From Candidatus Binatia bacterium (GTDB taxonomy: Bacteria; Desulfobacterota; Binatia; UBA12015), in NCBI GenBank assembly GCA_029243485.1, contig JAQWRY010000075.1, forward strand, positions 1 to 64,000: DNA of 64,000 bases, in the 5' to 3' direction. Numbering within the stretch: position 1 is the stretch's first letter; every line of letters starts with the position of its first letter. Position numbers and translations under genes: made by a program. Shown here one piece after another: positions 19,852 through 28,402 of this stretch. The notes under the pieces are model-generated. The model did no database searches. It was not told where the DNA came from and was given only the letters and a program-made list of their open reading frames with translations.

Positions 19852-21461
19852 AGCGAACGCACAAACGAACGCAGACCGTCGCGAAACCGACGGGAACGCT
19901 GGCGATCGTGCTCGGCGATCAGCTGAACCGGGATGCCGAGATCCTTCGACGGCTCGATCGCGAACGCGACGTCGTCCTCATGATGGAGGTCCGAGCGGAG
20001 TCACTCGCACCCAGAAGCCATCGCCAGCGAACCGCTTTGTTCCTTTCGGCAATGCGCCACTTCGCCAAGGAGTTGCGCGCTCGAGGTTTCTGCGTGCGAT
20101 ACGTCGAACTCGATGACGAGGCCAACACACAAACGCTCGCCGGCGAGATCGACCGTGCGATCGAAGAGTTGAGCCCGCGCGCGCTCGCATGGACCGAACC
20201 AGGCGATATCCGCGTTCGCATCGACCTCAACGCCTGCGCAGAACGGGCGAACCTGAAGCCTACGGTGCTTCCGGACGGACATTTCCTTACCTCGATCGAG
20301 ACGTTTGCGGATTGGGCGAAGGGGCGTCGCCGGCTACGGATGGAGGACTTCTACCGCTGGCAAAGACGTCGCCTCGAAGTCCTCGTCGAAGAGAACGGCC
20401 AGCCACGGGGCGAGCAGTGGAACTTCGATGCGAACAATCGGCGTCCATTCGGTAAGCGCGGGCCGGAGGGGCTGCCTCCGAAGCGCCGCAGGCAACCGGA
20501 CGCGATCACGCAGTCGGTGCTCGCCCTCGTGGAACGAGAGCTTCCGGAACTACCGGGACAATCGGAGAACTTTGATTGGCCCGTCACGCGCCGACAGGCT
20601 CTCCTCGCTCTGCGCCAGTTCATTCGCAACCGTCTCTCGTCCTTTGGCCGCTACCAAGACGCGATGTGGTCCGGCGAACCCACACTGTTTCATTCTCTGC
20701 TCTCCACCTCTCTGAACCTGAAGCTCCTCGGCCCCAGCGAGTGCGTCGATGCCGCGGTGGACGCTCTCGATGCCGGAGAAGCACCCATCGAAAGCGTCGA
20801 GGGTTTCGTGCGGCAGATCATCGGGTGGCGCGAGTTCGTCCGAGGAATCTACTGGCTCGAGGGCCCAGGCTATCGGGATCGGAACGCCCTTGGCGCAGAC
20901 CGCCCGCTCCCCCACGCCTACTGGACCGGACAAAGCGACATGAACTGCCTGGCGACGGCCGTCGGAGAAGTGCTCGATCGAGGTTACGGACATCACATCC
21001 AGCGACTGATGGTGACGGGGAACTTCGCCCTCTTGGCCGGAGTCGAGCCACGGGCAGTGAACGACTGGTACCTGGGCATGTTCGTGGACGGAGTCGATTG
21101 GGTTACGGCACCGAACGTCGTTGGGATGGCGCTCCACGCCGATGCTCGGCCCGGCTCGACGGAGGGCGTCCTCGGCTCGAAGCCGTACGCGGCGAGCGGG
21201 CGATACATCGACCGGATGAGCAACTACTGCCGATCCTGTCGGTTCGATCCGAAGAAACGCATCGGGCCGGAGGCATGCCCCTTCAACGCCCTGTATTGGG
21301 ACTTTCTGTCCCGGAACCGAACGCCTTTCCGGGCAAACCCCCGCATGGCGCTCGCGATGAAGAATCTGGACAGAATCCCGGTCGAGGAACTAGACGAGAT
21401 TCGCCGCCTAGCGCGAACGATCCGCCAACGGCTGAGCGCCGACGACCTGCGGACCACGTAG
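19848..21461 (+). CDS. FeS-type (PhrB-like) photolyase/cryptochrome
   Basis: Family of bacterial (6-4) photolyases/cryptochromes that bind FAD and a 4Fe-4S cluster. The N-terminal nucleotide-binding domain begins LAIVLGDQLNRDAEILRRL (DUF523-like photolyase-related half). The FAD domain contains IIGWREFVRGIYW, HHIQRLMVTGNFALLAG and NDWYLGMFVDGVDWVTAPNV. Cys residues in NYCRSC (~460) and EACPF (~476), plus the upstream Cys in MNCLATA, fit the cluster ligands. It is coupled to the fusion photolyase by an ATGA overlap. Confidence 0.93.
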   Translation: MKRTHKRTQTVAKPTGTLAIVLGDQLNRDAEILRRLDRERDVVLMMEVRAESLAPRSHRQRTALFLSAMRHFAKELRARGFCVRYVELDDEANTQTLAGEIDRAIEELSPRALAWTEPGDIRVRIDLNACAERANLKPTVLPDGHFLTSIETFADWAKGRRRLRMEDFYRWQRRRLEVLVEENGQPRGEQWNFDANNRRPFGKRGPEGLPPKRRRQPDAITQSVLALVERELPELPGQSENFDWPVTRRQALLALRQFIRNRLSSFGRYQDAMWSGEPTLFHSLLSTSLNLKLLGPSECVDAAVDALDAGEAPIESVEGFVRQIIGWREFVRGIYWLEGPGYRDRNALGADRPLPHAYWTGQSDMNCLATAVGEVLDRGYGHHIQRLMVTGNFALLAGVEPRAVNDWYLGMFVDGVDWVTAPNVVGMALHADARPGSTEGVLGSKPYAASGRYIDRMSNYCRSCRFDPKKRIGPEACPFNALYWDFLSRNRTPFRANPRMALAMKNLDRIPVEELDEIRRLARTIRQRLSADDLRTT

Positions 21462-21653
21462 TGATCATCGAGTTGGTTCGTTCCGCTCAGGCTCGTCCAC
21501 TCGCGACCGCAGTGAACTCGATGGTCGTGGAGAACGCGTGAAGATCGAGGAGCTGCCGAGCCTGTTCGCCGACTGCTGGTTTTGGGGGCACGGACGTCGG
21601 GGACTCGGCGCCCACCGCCTCGATCATCTCGATTGACACGACACGGTCGAACG
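21462..21653 (+). other. Junction with two short overlapping frames, probably deletion scar
   Basis: A GTG-started 26-codon frame (21461-21541) is followed by a second starting at an overlapping GTG (MKIEELPSLFADCW..., stop at about 21636). Neither resembles a known protein. They lie where the missing N-terminal two-thirds of the downstream cyclopropane synthase should be, so they may be debris of a deleted neighbour. Confidence 0.3.
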
Positions 21654-22040
21654 TTCCAAGTCATCACCATTCAAGACCAGGCGTTCGAGCGTGCGAAGAA
21701 CACCGTGGACTTCATCAAGCGCTACATCTTTCCCGGAGGCTGCATGTCCTCGCTCTCCGCGCTGCTCCAGCCCTCCGTGCGGTCCAGCTCGATGAAGCTC
21801 GTACACCTGGAAGACTTCACACCGCGCTACGCCGAAACACGGCGTCGGTGGAGATCAGGGTTTCTCGGCAACCTGGGCCGCGTACGCCAGCTCGGATTCT
21901 CCGAGGAGTTCAGCCGCATGTGGGAATTCTATCTCTGCTCCTGTGAGACCGGCTTCGAGGAGCGCTACATCGGTGACATCCAGGTTCTGATGGCGAAGCC
22001 GGAAAACCGGAGTAGACCGATTCTTCCAGCCCTCTCCTGA
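21654..22040 (+). pseudogene. Cyclopropane-fatty-acyl-phospholipid synthase, C-terminal fragment
   Basis: The frame reads ITIQDQAFERAKNTVDFIKR, YIFPGGCMSSLS, LVHLEDFTPRYAETRRRW and FSRMWEFYLCSCETGF, the end of the CFA synthase family (methylates double bonds in membrane lipids). About 130 residues remain of the usual ~400; the SAM-binding region is absent, so the gene is dead. CFA synthase often accompanies photolyases and amine-oxidase-like flavoproteins in photo-oxidative-stress (ECF sigma/ChrR-type) gene sets, so this is a decayed member of that set. Confidence 0.85.
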
Positions 22041-22119
22041 CCGTGGAGGAACGACTCGGCTGCTCAAAGCCCTGCCGATTCCCGCTTGGCACGGCTCAAT
22101 GCCGGCGTAGGCTAGAACT

Positions 22120-22317
22120 GTGAACGGTTCTGACTACGAGCCAAATCAACTCGAAGTTCTCCTTCGCGCAACGCGCTTGCGCGCACAGTTCCCTCGCGCG
22201 CCTCTCGACTATTTCGCGCATTCACTCGCCTACGAGCTCGACATGAAAGCCGAGGACATCCTGAAAATCTTGAGATTCGCATGGGGCATCACGGGGCAGG
22301 GTTCTCATGCATCATGA
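22120..22317 (+). CDS. Small hypothetical protein (65 aa)
   Basis: GTG-started frame encoding a soluble helical peptide with YFAHSLAYELDMKAEDILKI near the end, perhaps a small helix-turn-helix-like fold. No family recognised. Same direction as the SDR gene that follows after 56 bases. Confidence 0.4.
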   Translation: MNGSDYEPNQLEVLLRATRLRAQFPRAPLDYFAHSLAYELDMKAEDILKILRFAWGITGQGSHAS

Positions 22318-22373
22318 GAATCTACGCGCGGTACAGTCCCACCGAGAGCAGGCGTGACTCGTGACGAGACGAA

Positions 22374-23120
22374 ATGCCTGAATGCTCTCTGATTCAGGGA
22401 GCGAACCGGGGCATCGGTCACGCGCTCGCTCGAGCCCTCCTGTCCAAACCAGAGGTCGGGACGGTGTATGCAACCTGCCGAGACCCGGAGAACGCAATCG
22501 AGCTTCGTGCTCTCTGCAATGATCCGCGTCTGGTCATCCTCCGGCTCGACGTCACCCGCGAGACCACGATCGAAGCAGCCGCCGCCCGCGTTCGAGCCGG
22601 GTCGGGCCGTCTCGACCGGCTCATCAATGTCTCGGGCGTTCTCCACGATGAGACGGGTATCGCTCCAGAGAAGCGTCTCGATGCGATCTCGGGCGATAGT
22701 CTCCAGAAAGTGTTCGCGGTAAATGCCTTTGGCCCGCTGCTCGTAATGAAACATTTCCATCCTCTGATTCGGCACGAAGGCCGCGCCGTGCTCGCGAATG
22801 TCTCGGCCCGCGTCGGAAGCATCACGGACAACCGACTCGGTGGGTGGTACGGGTACCGCGGCTCGAAGGCGGCACTGAACATGTTCACGCGAACCGCCGC
22901 GATCGAACTCGGACGACGTGCTCCCAACGCGATCGTCGTCGCCATACATCCGGGTACGGTCGACACCGGGATGTCACGCCCGTTTCAGCGGGGAGTTCCT
23001 CCTAAGAAGCTCTTCGCCCCCCCCCGAGCGGCAGAGCAAATCCTCGACGTGCTGGCCCGACTCCGGCCGGAGCAGTCCGGTAGCTTCCTGGCCTGGGACG
23101 GCTCGGAGATCCCGTGGTGA
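22374..23120 (+). CDS. Short-chain dehydrogenase/reductase (C-factor-like)
   Basis: NAD(P)-binding SDR with the GANRGIG coenzyme motif at the N-terminus, NVSG in place of NNAG, and the active-site Tyr-Lys in YGYRGSKAALNMF. Sequence style (IQGANRGIGHALARALL, HPGTVDTGMSRPFQ) matches the CsgA/C-factor SDR branch, often found beside photolyases. Substrate unknown. It appears intact, unlike several neighbours. Confidence 0.88.
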   Translation: MPECSLIQGANRGIGHALARALLSKPEVGTVYATCRDPENAIELRALCNDPRLVILRLDVTRETTIEAAAARVRAGSGRLDRLINVSGVLHDETGIAPEKRLDAISGDSLQKVFAVNAFGPLLVMKHFHPLIRHEGRAVLANVSARVGSITDNRLGGWYGYRGSKAALNMFTRTAAIELGRRAPNAIVVAIHPGTVDTGMSRPFQRGVPPKKLFAPPRAAEQILDVLARLRPEQSGSFLAWDGSEIPW

Positions 23121-23159
23121 CGCGCCAGGGCTGCGAGACCTCGACGCTGGGTTTGAGGT

Positions 23160-23723
23160 TCACTCGACTTCGGCCGCCCTCTGTTCGAGATCGAAGTCGG
23201 GTGTTCCCACGGTCACGATCCCCAGATACCCGTCGATCGTGACGTAGTCGTCCGTACGAAGGAGCCGCATCGCAAACGAGCACTTCACCCTGCTTGAACC
23301 GTCCGAGATCGTCGCGGCTCCGAACGAGGCGGACTGTCCCCGCAGCCAAACCTGTGGGCCGAGCCGAGCGGTCCCCCGGCCCGGAGCGCGGCCTCCAGCA
23401 GTCCCACGAACTCGTACGGGTCGCTCGGTCGCACAGCATTATTATAATAGGAAGCCAAGCGCCGAACGCCGTGAACGAAAGGGATGAAGTCCTCCCAATA
23501 GACGCCCTTCCATCGTTCGAGCGTCGCGGACCTCCGTTCGTCAAACGCACGGGAAAAGGAGGAGGCGGATTACATCGATTCGCAAGATGGCACAGGAGGG
23601 GGAGGCGACAAACGCTGCAAGATGGCGGTGTCGCTCGAGCAGGAGTTGAACCCACGGCTCGGCACCGTCCTCGTCGCCGGAGATTTCGTTCGACTCGAAG
23701 AGCGGTTCATCTTGGCTCGCCAT
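23160..23723 (-). pseudogene. PEP-utilising (pyruvate phosphate dikinase/PEP synthase-like) enzyme, heavily deleted
   Basis: A strong ribosome-binding site (GGGAGGG, seven bases) precedes ATG 23723 and MASQDEPLFESNEISG. Pieces of one protein then follow in different frames: YWEDFIPFVHGVRRLASYYN and PSDPYEFVGLLEAAL (~23400-23530), AAGTVRLVRSRDDLGRFKQ (~23300), and MRLLRTDDYVTIDGYLGIVT before the stop at 23160. The last two are the start and end of the swivelling PEP-utiliser mobile domain, with the catalytic His segment lost. About 560 bp remain of a gene normally well over 1.5 kb, so there are several internal deletions. Confidence 0.75.
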
Positions 23724-24005
23724 GTTCGCTCCCTCCCTGTGCCGTCGCAAACCTCTGTATACGCCTGAATCTAGTCGCGTACGCGCGCTTCGGGGATCCG
23801 GCCGCTTTGGCGAACTCGGGAAGCTTCTCAGGTGCTGCCCCCATCGCACAGGGATTGCATCCGCCCAATGCGCCGGCACCATCGCAAAACGGGGGAGCCG
23901 GCGGCGTACCGCCCCTGGCCTCGACGGCATGTTTTCGCTTGCGTCGGGCTGCATCCGGGATAGCCTCTCCCCGTTTTCGGAGAGAGATCGTTGGAAAATC
24001 TACGC

Positions 24006-24354
24006 ATGGTTCTGCAAGTGGTCGCGGCGCTCGGCCTGCTGAACGTCTGGATCACACGTTCGTCCAAGCCGACTCCCTACCGAGGGGCAGGAGCCGAGAG
24101 CATGTCCGCAGAGTTCGCGGCCTATGGATTGCCGGGTTGGTTCATGTGGGTCGTTGGAGCGATCAAAGTCGGCGTAGCCGTCGCCCTGCTCCGCGGGCTG
24201 TGGATCCCAGAACTGGTTCGGCCGTCCTCCCTCACCCCTGGTGGCGATGATGCTCGGCGCCTTGCTCATGCACGCCCGAGTCGAAGATCCGCCCATGAGA
24301 TCGGTTCCAACCGGTGCCATGCTCGTAATCGCCGCCACTATCGCCTTCGCGTGA
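24006..24354 (+). pseudogene. DoxX-like membrane protein with a frameshift
   Basis: The first ~75 codons read VLQVVAALGLLNVWITRSSK, PYRGAGAESMSAEFAAYGLP and WFMWVVGAIKVGVAVALL, a DoxX-like four-helix protein. At about 24235-24242 the reading shifts: the last helices continue in another frame as VAMMLGALLMHARVEDPP and VIAATIAFA before a stop at 24354. A one-step frameshift restores a normal-length protein. It may be a sequencing error, but the neighbours are also decayed. Confidence 0.75.
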
Positions 24355-24397
24355 GTGGTATGCCCGCCGGAAGGTGACGAGATTGTCTGTGGCAGGA

Positions 24398-25657
24398 ATG
24401 GCGGACGTGGACGTGTGCATCGTCGGAGGAGGGCTCGCGGGGCTCGCCTGCGCGCGCGAGCTTCACCGGGCAGGTCACTCGTCCATCGTCTTGGAAAGCG
24501 AAGCGACTCCCGGGGGGCGAGTCCAGACAGATGTCGTCGACGGCTTTCGACTCGATCGCGGATTCCAGATCCTGCTGACGGCCTACCCGGAGGCCCAGCG
24601 GGTTCTCGACTACGGAGCGCTCGACCTTCGCTCCTTCGAGCCCGGTGGACGGATCTTCCGGGACGGTCGCTTCTATGACGTGGGGGACCCCTTGCGGCGT
24701 CCCACGACGGCGCTCCAAACGCTCTTGGCGCCCATTGGCTCCGTCAGTGACAAGCTCCGAATTCTCCTGCTCGTTGCCCGGGTGCGGCGCGGACCCGCCG
24801 CGCGCCTTCTGCGAGGACCAGACGGCTCGACCATGCAAGCCCTCGTAGACGCGGGATTCTCACCCCGCATCATCGAGAGCTTCTTTCGCCCCTTCTTCGG
24901 TGGGATTCAGCTCGACCCCGAGCTCGAGGTCTCGAGCCGACGCTTCGCGATCATTCTGCGGATGATCGCGGAAGGCGACGCCGCCGTGCCGGCGAGAGGA
25001 ATGGGCGAGATCCCGAAGCAGCTCGCTCGCAGCCTTCCCGACGGTACGGTCCGAACGCGCTCCCGGGTTGAGCGACTCGAAGGAACAACGGTGCGCCTCG
25101 AGAGTGGAGAGCACGTCCGCGCGCGAGCCGTCGTCGTAGCAACCGACGCTCCGTCCGCCGCCACGCTCCTCGGGATTCCGCCCGTCGTGATGCGGGCCGC
25201 GAGCTGCGTGTACTTCTCCGCCCCCACCCCGCCGTTCGACGATCCGCTGATCGCCCTCGACGGCGCCCGGTCCGGCCCCGCAAAGAACGTTGCCGTCTTG
25301 ACGAATCTCTCTCGCCACTACGCGCCCGAAGGCCAGGCGCTCATCGTTGCCGCCGTGCCGGGAGCGCTTTGCCGGGGGCCCGACGGGACCCTTGATGACG
25401 GTAACTCTCTCGCTGACGACGTCCGGAAGCAGCTTCGCGGCTGGTTCGGAGACGAGGTCGAGAACTGGCGACATCTTCGCACGTATCGAATCGCAGCCGC
25501 GCACCCCGACCAACGTCCTCCCTTCGATCCAAAACAGCCTGTCCGCCTGAACTCCCACCATTACGTCTGCGGCGACCATCGCGACACCGCGTCCATTCAG
25601 GGAGCACTCTATTCCGGGCGCCGGACCGCCCGCGCGATCTCGCGCGATCTCGGCTAG
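24398..25657 (+). CDS. FAD-dependent amine-oxidase-like oxidoreductase
   Basis: About 419 residues with a classic dinucleotide-binding N-terminus, VCIVGGGLAGLACARELHRAG, followed by the second FAD motif GGRVQTDVVDGFRLDRGFQI, and a C-terminal FAD-binding segment HYVCGDHRDTASIQGALYSG. This is the NAD(P)/FAD protein family that includes phytoene desaturase and protoporphyrinogen oxidase relatives. It may act in photo-oxidative stress or carotenoid chemistry; the substrate is unknown. ATG 24398 is preferred over an upstream in-frame start because the FAD motif starts shortly after. Confidence 0.85.
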   Translation: MADVDVCIVGGGLAGLACARELHRAGHSSIVLESEATPGGRVQTDVVDGFRLDRGFQILLTAYPEAQRVLDYGALDLRSFEPGGRIFRDGRFYDVGDPLRRPTTALQTLLAPIGSVSDKLRILLLVARVRRGPAARLLRGPDGSTMQALVDAGFSPRIIESFFRPFFGGIQLDPELEVSSRRFAIILRMIAEGDAAVPARGMGEIPKQLARSLPDGTVRTRSRVERLEGTTVRLESGEHVRARAVVVATDAPSAATLLGIPPVVMRAASCVYFSAPTPPFDDPLIALDGARSGPAKNVAVLTNLSRHYAPEGQALIVAAVPGALCRGPDGTLDDGNSLADDVRKQLRGWFGDEVENWRHLRTYRIAAAHPDQRPPFDPKQPVRLNSHHYVCGDHRDTASIQGALYSGRRTARAISRDLG

Positions 25658-25831
25658 CCGAAACTCGCCGGCCGGGATCCCAGCACCCACAACAGGAGGG
25701 CACCGCGTGCGGACCAAGCGGCGGTGCGGAGCCGGCTGTTCGCGACGAGCTCGAGCAAGCGGTGCGCGACGTCGAGATGTACTTTCGCGAGGTCCATCGT
25801 CGATAGGCGTGTGCCGAGCCGCAGGAGCGGT

Positions 25832-25861
25832 CACCTTCTCCGCGCTCTCTCCCTTACCCAT
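25832..25861 (-). pseudogene. IS3 OrfA start, ten codons only
   Basis: ATG 25861 begins MGKGESAEKV exactly as in the copy at the left edge of the window, then the sequence diverges completely at about 25832. This is a truncated IS3 end without transposase function. Confidence 0.8.
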
Positions 25862-25881
25862 CAGGTGCGCCTTCCGGTTGG

Positions 25882-25896
25882 GCCGGAAGTGTCTCT
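25882..25896. repeat. IS3-type end (copy 3)
   Basis: GCCGGAAGTGTCTCT, identical to 2133-2147. Similarity with copy 1 continues outward to a shared CTGAACCCGAACACG at 25928-25942. It marks the left border of the accessory island. Confidence 0.7.
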
Positions 25897-25967
25897 TATT
25901 TCAAACCCCTAACTGGTCCAACTTCAGCTGAACCCGAACACGCCCTCACCCGCCGTACACGACCTTC

Positions 25968-26672
25968 GTGCACCTCCTCTTCTGGTCTGCGCTCCGACCC
26001 TCGGAAGCCGCTGCACTCACCTGGGGAACCGTGGATCTCCGTCGGGGCCGTGTTTCGGTGAAGGAGTCTCGCTACCTGAACGAGAACAACCCTCCAAAGG
26101 TCCCGATGGCCGAAAGGACGGTTCCTCTGCATCCGAGCACCGTCGAGCTTCTGCGGGAGATGCAGCCCCTCCACGTGCCCCCTGAGACGCCGGTCTTCCT
26201 CAACACCCGTGGCAGGCAGATCAACCAGGACTCGTTCTCGGAGCACTGGGACAATGCCCTTCGCGCCTTGGGCCTTCGGCACCGTGGCCTCTACCAGACC
26301 AAGCACACGTACGTCTCGCTGGCGCTCCTCGCGAGCGTTCCGATCAAGAGGCTGGAGGCGCAGACAGGCGTCGCTGCCCAGACGCTCCTGCGGCACTACA
26401 GCGCCTACGTCGCGCAGCCAGGCGACAGGCCGATCTGGGAGATGATGGAGGCCTCTCGCGAGGACGACGAACAAGACGAGACGGCCTCGGCTGCCCCCCG
26501 ACGAACAATCTCGGGGGCAGTACTCGACGAAAGCCGAGTAAGAACAAGCGACCCTCGCGACTCCGAGTTGGAACCAGCTTGTTCGCTGGCTCCACGAGCT
26601 GGACCTGGTCCGCAGGGAGGTCGCGGCATGATCCCGAACGCCCGAGAATCTCTTCATTCCGCTCCGGCGTGA
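25968..26672 (+). pseudogene. Tyrosine-recombinase (phage integrase) catalytic-domain remnant
   Basis: The frame starts inside the catalytic domain: LFWSALRPSEAAALTWGTVD holds the first catalytic Arg, GLYQTKHTYVSLALL is box II with Lys in the usual second Arg place (a variant found in some integrase branches), and LLRHYSAYV gives the nucleophile Tyr. The core-binding N-terminal half is missing; the sequence upstream is IS3 end. After about residue 180 the C-terminus reads, in the wrong frame, through a copy of a serine-recombinase tail (26544-26631). The missing N-terminus makes it inactive. Confidence 0.8.
26544..26631 (+). repeat. Serine-recombinase 3' tail, copy 1
   Basis: In one frame it encodes ATLATPSWNQLVRWLHELDL then VRREVAA and TGA. 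It matches the copies at 29989-30076 and, more distantly, the end of the recombinase gene at 29417-29500. The differences are largely synonymous or conservative, so the copies diverged under coding constraint. It has no recombinase body of its own. Confidence 0.75.
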
Positions 26673-26739
26673 CCCCGACCCGAGACTCCAGGAAGAGATT
26701 GGAACCCCGCTTCGCGAATCTGTACGGGTGATGAGCGGC

Positions 26740-28119
26740 CTATTCGACGTAGCCGAGGGCGCGGAGCTGCTCCCGTCGGTTCTTGCTGAGCTTCTTGCGG
26801 CGTGATCGCTGGAGCAGGTCTGCCTCCTCCGCAGTCAGCTCCTCCAGCTTTACGCCGAGCGACTCCACGATCTCGGGATACCCGGCGGCGACGTCGCGCA
26901 GCTCTCCCGGGTCGTCTTCGAGGTTGAAGAGCGTCAACGCGCCGTCGCGGCGGTAGAGCTTCCACGGCGGCTGGCGCAGGGCGGCCTGACTCCCCTCAGT
27001 GATGCTCACGGCAGGCCGTTCTCCGTCGTCCGTCCGAAGCGTCGGAAGAAGGCTCTCGCCGTCGATTTCTGCAGGGACATCGAGCCCGAGCGCGCCGACG
27101 ACGGTCGGGAACACGTCGATCAGGCGCACCTGCCGGTCGACCACGCGCCCAGCGAACTCCCCACCCGGGAACTTGACCAGCAACGGGATGCGGAGCGCCT
27201 CGTCGAAGAGGGTCTTTCCATGGAGTGAGAGCCCGGTTCGCTCGCCGAGTTCCTCACCGTGGTCCGAGACCACGACGATCAAGCTGTCATCGTAAAGCCC
27301 ACGTTCACGCAGCCCGCGCACTAGCGCTCCGAAGCCCGCATCCGCAGACCGGATAGCCGCATCGTAGAGGCGTATCCAGTGCTGGATGTCGGCCGGGGCC
27401 TTCGTGCTGTTCGCTCGCCCGAACCACTCCCGGGTCAGGATCGCGTCGCCGAGGGGACCGTCATATGACTCCTCGAAGATCGAGAGAGTCTCAACCGGGG
27501 GGGTCAGCGGGATGTGCACCTCGTAGGAGTGGACGAATAGGAGGAACTTCTTCGGCTCGACACTATCGAGCCAGGTGAGGGCACTCACCACGCGGTCGAT
27601 CAGCCGCGTCGACCGCTTTGCGCTGCGACCGACCGAGTTTCGAGCCTGCTCGAAATGCTCGAACCCCTGCCCGAGGCCAAAGGGCGCTCCGAGGTAGCCG
27701 CCGTCGTTCAGCGACGCCGTCGCGTAACCCCTCGCCGAGAGCACTTCGGCCATCATTACCAGCTCGGGGGGGGCCTTCCTCCCCTCGCTGATGACGACGC
27801 CGTGGGAGCTAGGCGAGAGCCCCGTGAAGAGCGAGGTGTGCGAAGGCAACGTGGTGGGTGAGGGCGCCACCGCGCTTCGGAAGAGGACTCCCTCGCGAGC
27901 GAACTCGTCGAGGTGGGGGCTCGTGGGCTCGTCGTATCCGTACGCTCCGAGGTGGTCGGGACGCAGCGTGTCGATCGAGACTACGATCACGTTGCTGTCG
28001 GGCCAGGACGACGGCACGTCCGAGGGGCCGTTCGATTCAGTTACGCAGGCGGCAGACACTCCAATCAGCAAGAGAAGCAGGACGCTGAGCTGGAGGAGCC
28101 GATGACGCGGCGAAGTCAT
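26740..28119 (-). CDS. Sulfatase-like alkaline-phosphatase-superfamily lipoprotein lacking the Cys/Ser nucleophile motif
   Basis: Lipoprotein signal peptide ending GVSAAC, then a sulfatase fold: IVVSIDTLRPDHLGAYGY (metal Asp), the nucleophile region SPTTLPSHTSLFTGL, VVSDHGEELGE (metal Asp-His) and HGKTLFDEALRIPLLVKFPG. Normal sulfatases have C/S-x-P-x-R here, converted to formylglycine; this protein has Thr and no Arg. A Thr nucleophile would fit phosphoglycerol/phosphoethanolamine-transfer-like or other phosphohydrolase chemistry. ATG 28119 gives the proper signal peptide. It sits as intact cargo inside the island. Confidence 0.85.
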   Translation of the reverse strand: MTSPRHRLLQLSVLLLLLIGVSAACVTESNGPSDVPSSWPDSNVIVVSIDTLRPDHLGAYGYDEPTSPHLDEFAREGVLFRSAVAPSPTTLPSHTSLFTGLSPSSHGVVISEGRKAPPELVMMAEVLSARGYATASLNDGGYLGAPFGLGQGFEHFEQARNSVGRSAKRSTRLIDRVVSALTWLDSVEPKKFLLFVHSYEVHIPLTPPVETLSIFEESYDGPLGDAILTREWFGRANSTKAPADIQHWIRLYDAAIRSADAGFGALVRGLRERGLYDDSLIVVVSDHGEELGERTGLSLHGKTLFDEALRIPLLVKFPGGEFAGRVVDRQVRLIDVFPTVVGALGLDVPAEIDGESLLPTLRTDDGERPAVSITEGSQAALRQPPWKLYRRDGALTLFNLEDDPGELRDVAAGYPEIVESLGVKLEELTAEEADLLQRSRRKKLSKNRREQLRALGYVE

Positions 28120-28402
28120 CCGCTCGTTTGTAACACGCGATTCGGATCGTAACTCCAAAACTAACGGCGGTTGTCTCGCGCCTCGTGCCGAGTTGACGAT
28201 CGGGGGCCCCCGGTTTGCGATAAGTCGATAGCAGCCGCCCCGCTCCCGTGGCGGCCTCCGTCGTTTACGTGCACCGGCGACGGGGGCTCACCGACCGGCG
28301 TCAGCCGTGCCATCCCCAGCGACGCCTTCCTCGGCCATACGGCGGGCGCGGTTCTCCTGAGCCGCTCGGACCATAGTCGGGATATCCAGCGCCTCCCGCT
28401 GC
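28120..28402. other. Intergenic region and presumed deletion edge
   Basis: No supported gene. This is where the N-terminal catalytic domain of the serine recombinase should be; I find no recognisable resolvase sequence on either strand. Confidence 0.4.

Noticed and set aside
24860-25861. A 333-codon minus-strand frame opposite the FAD oxidoreductase
   Set aside because: Its first ten codons are genuine IS3 OrfA, but the rest is low-information sequence antisense to a well-supported flavoprotein.
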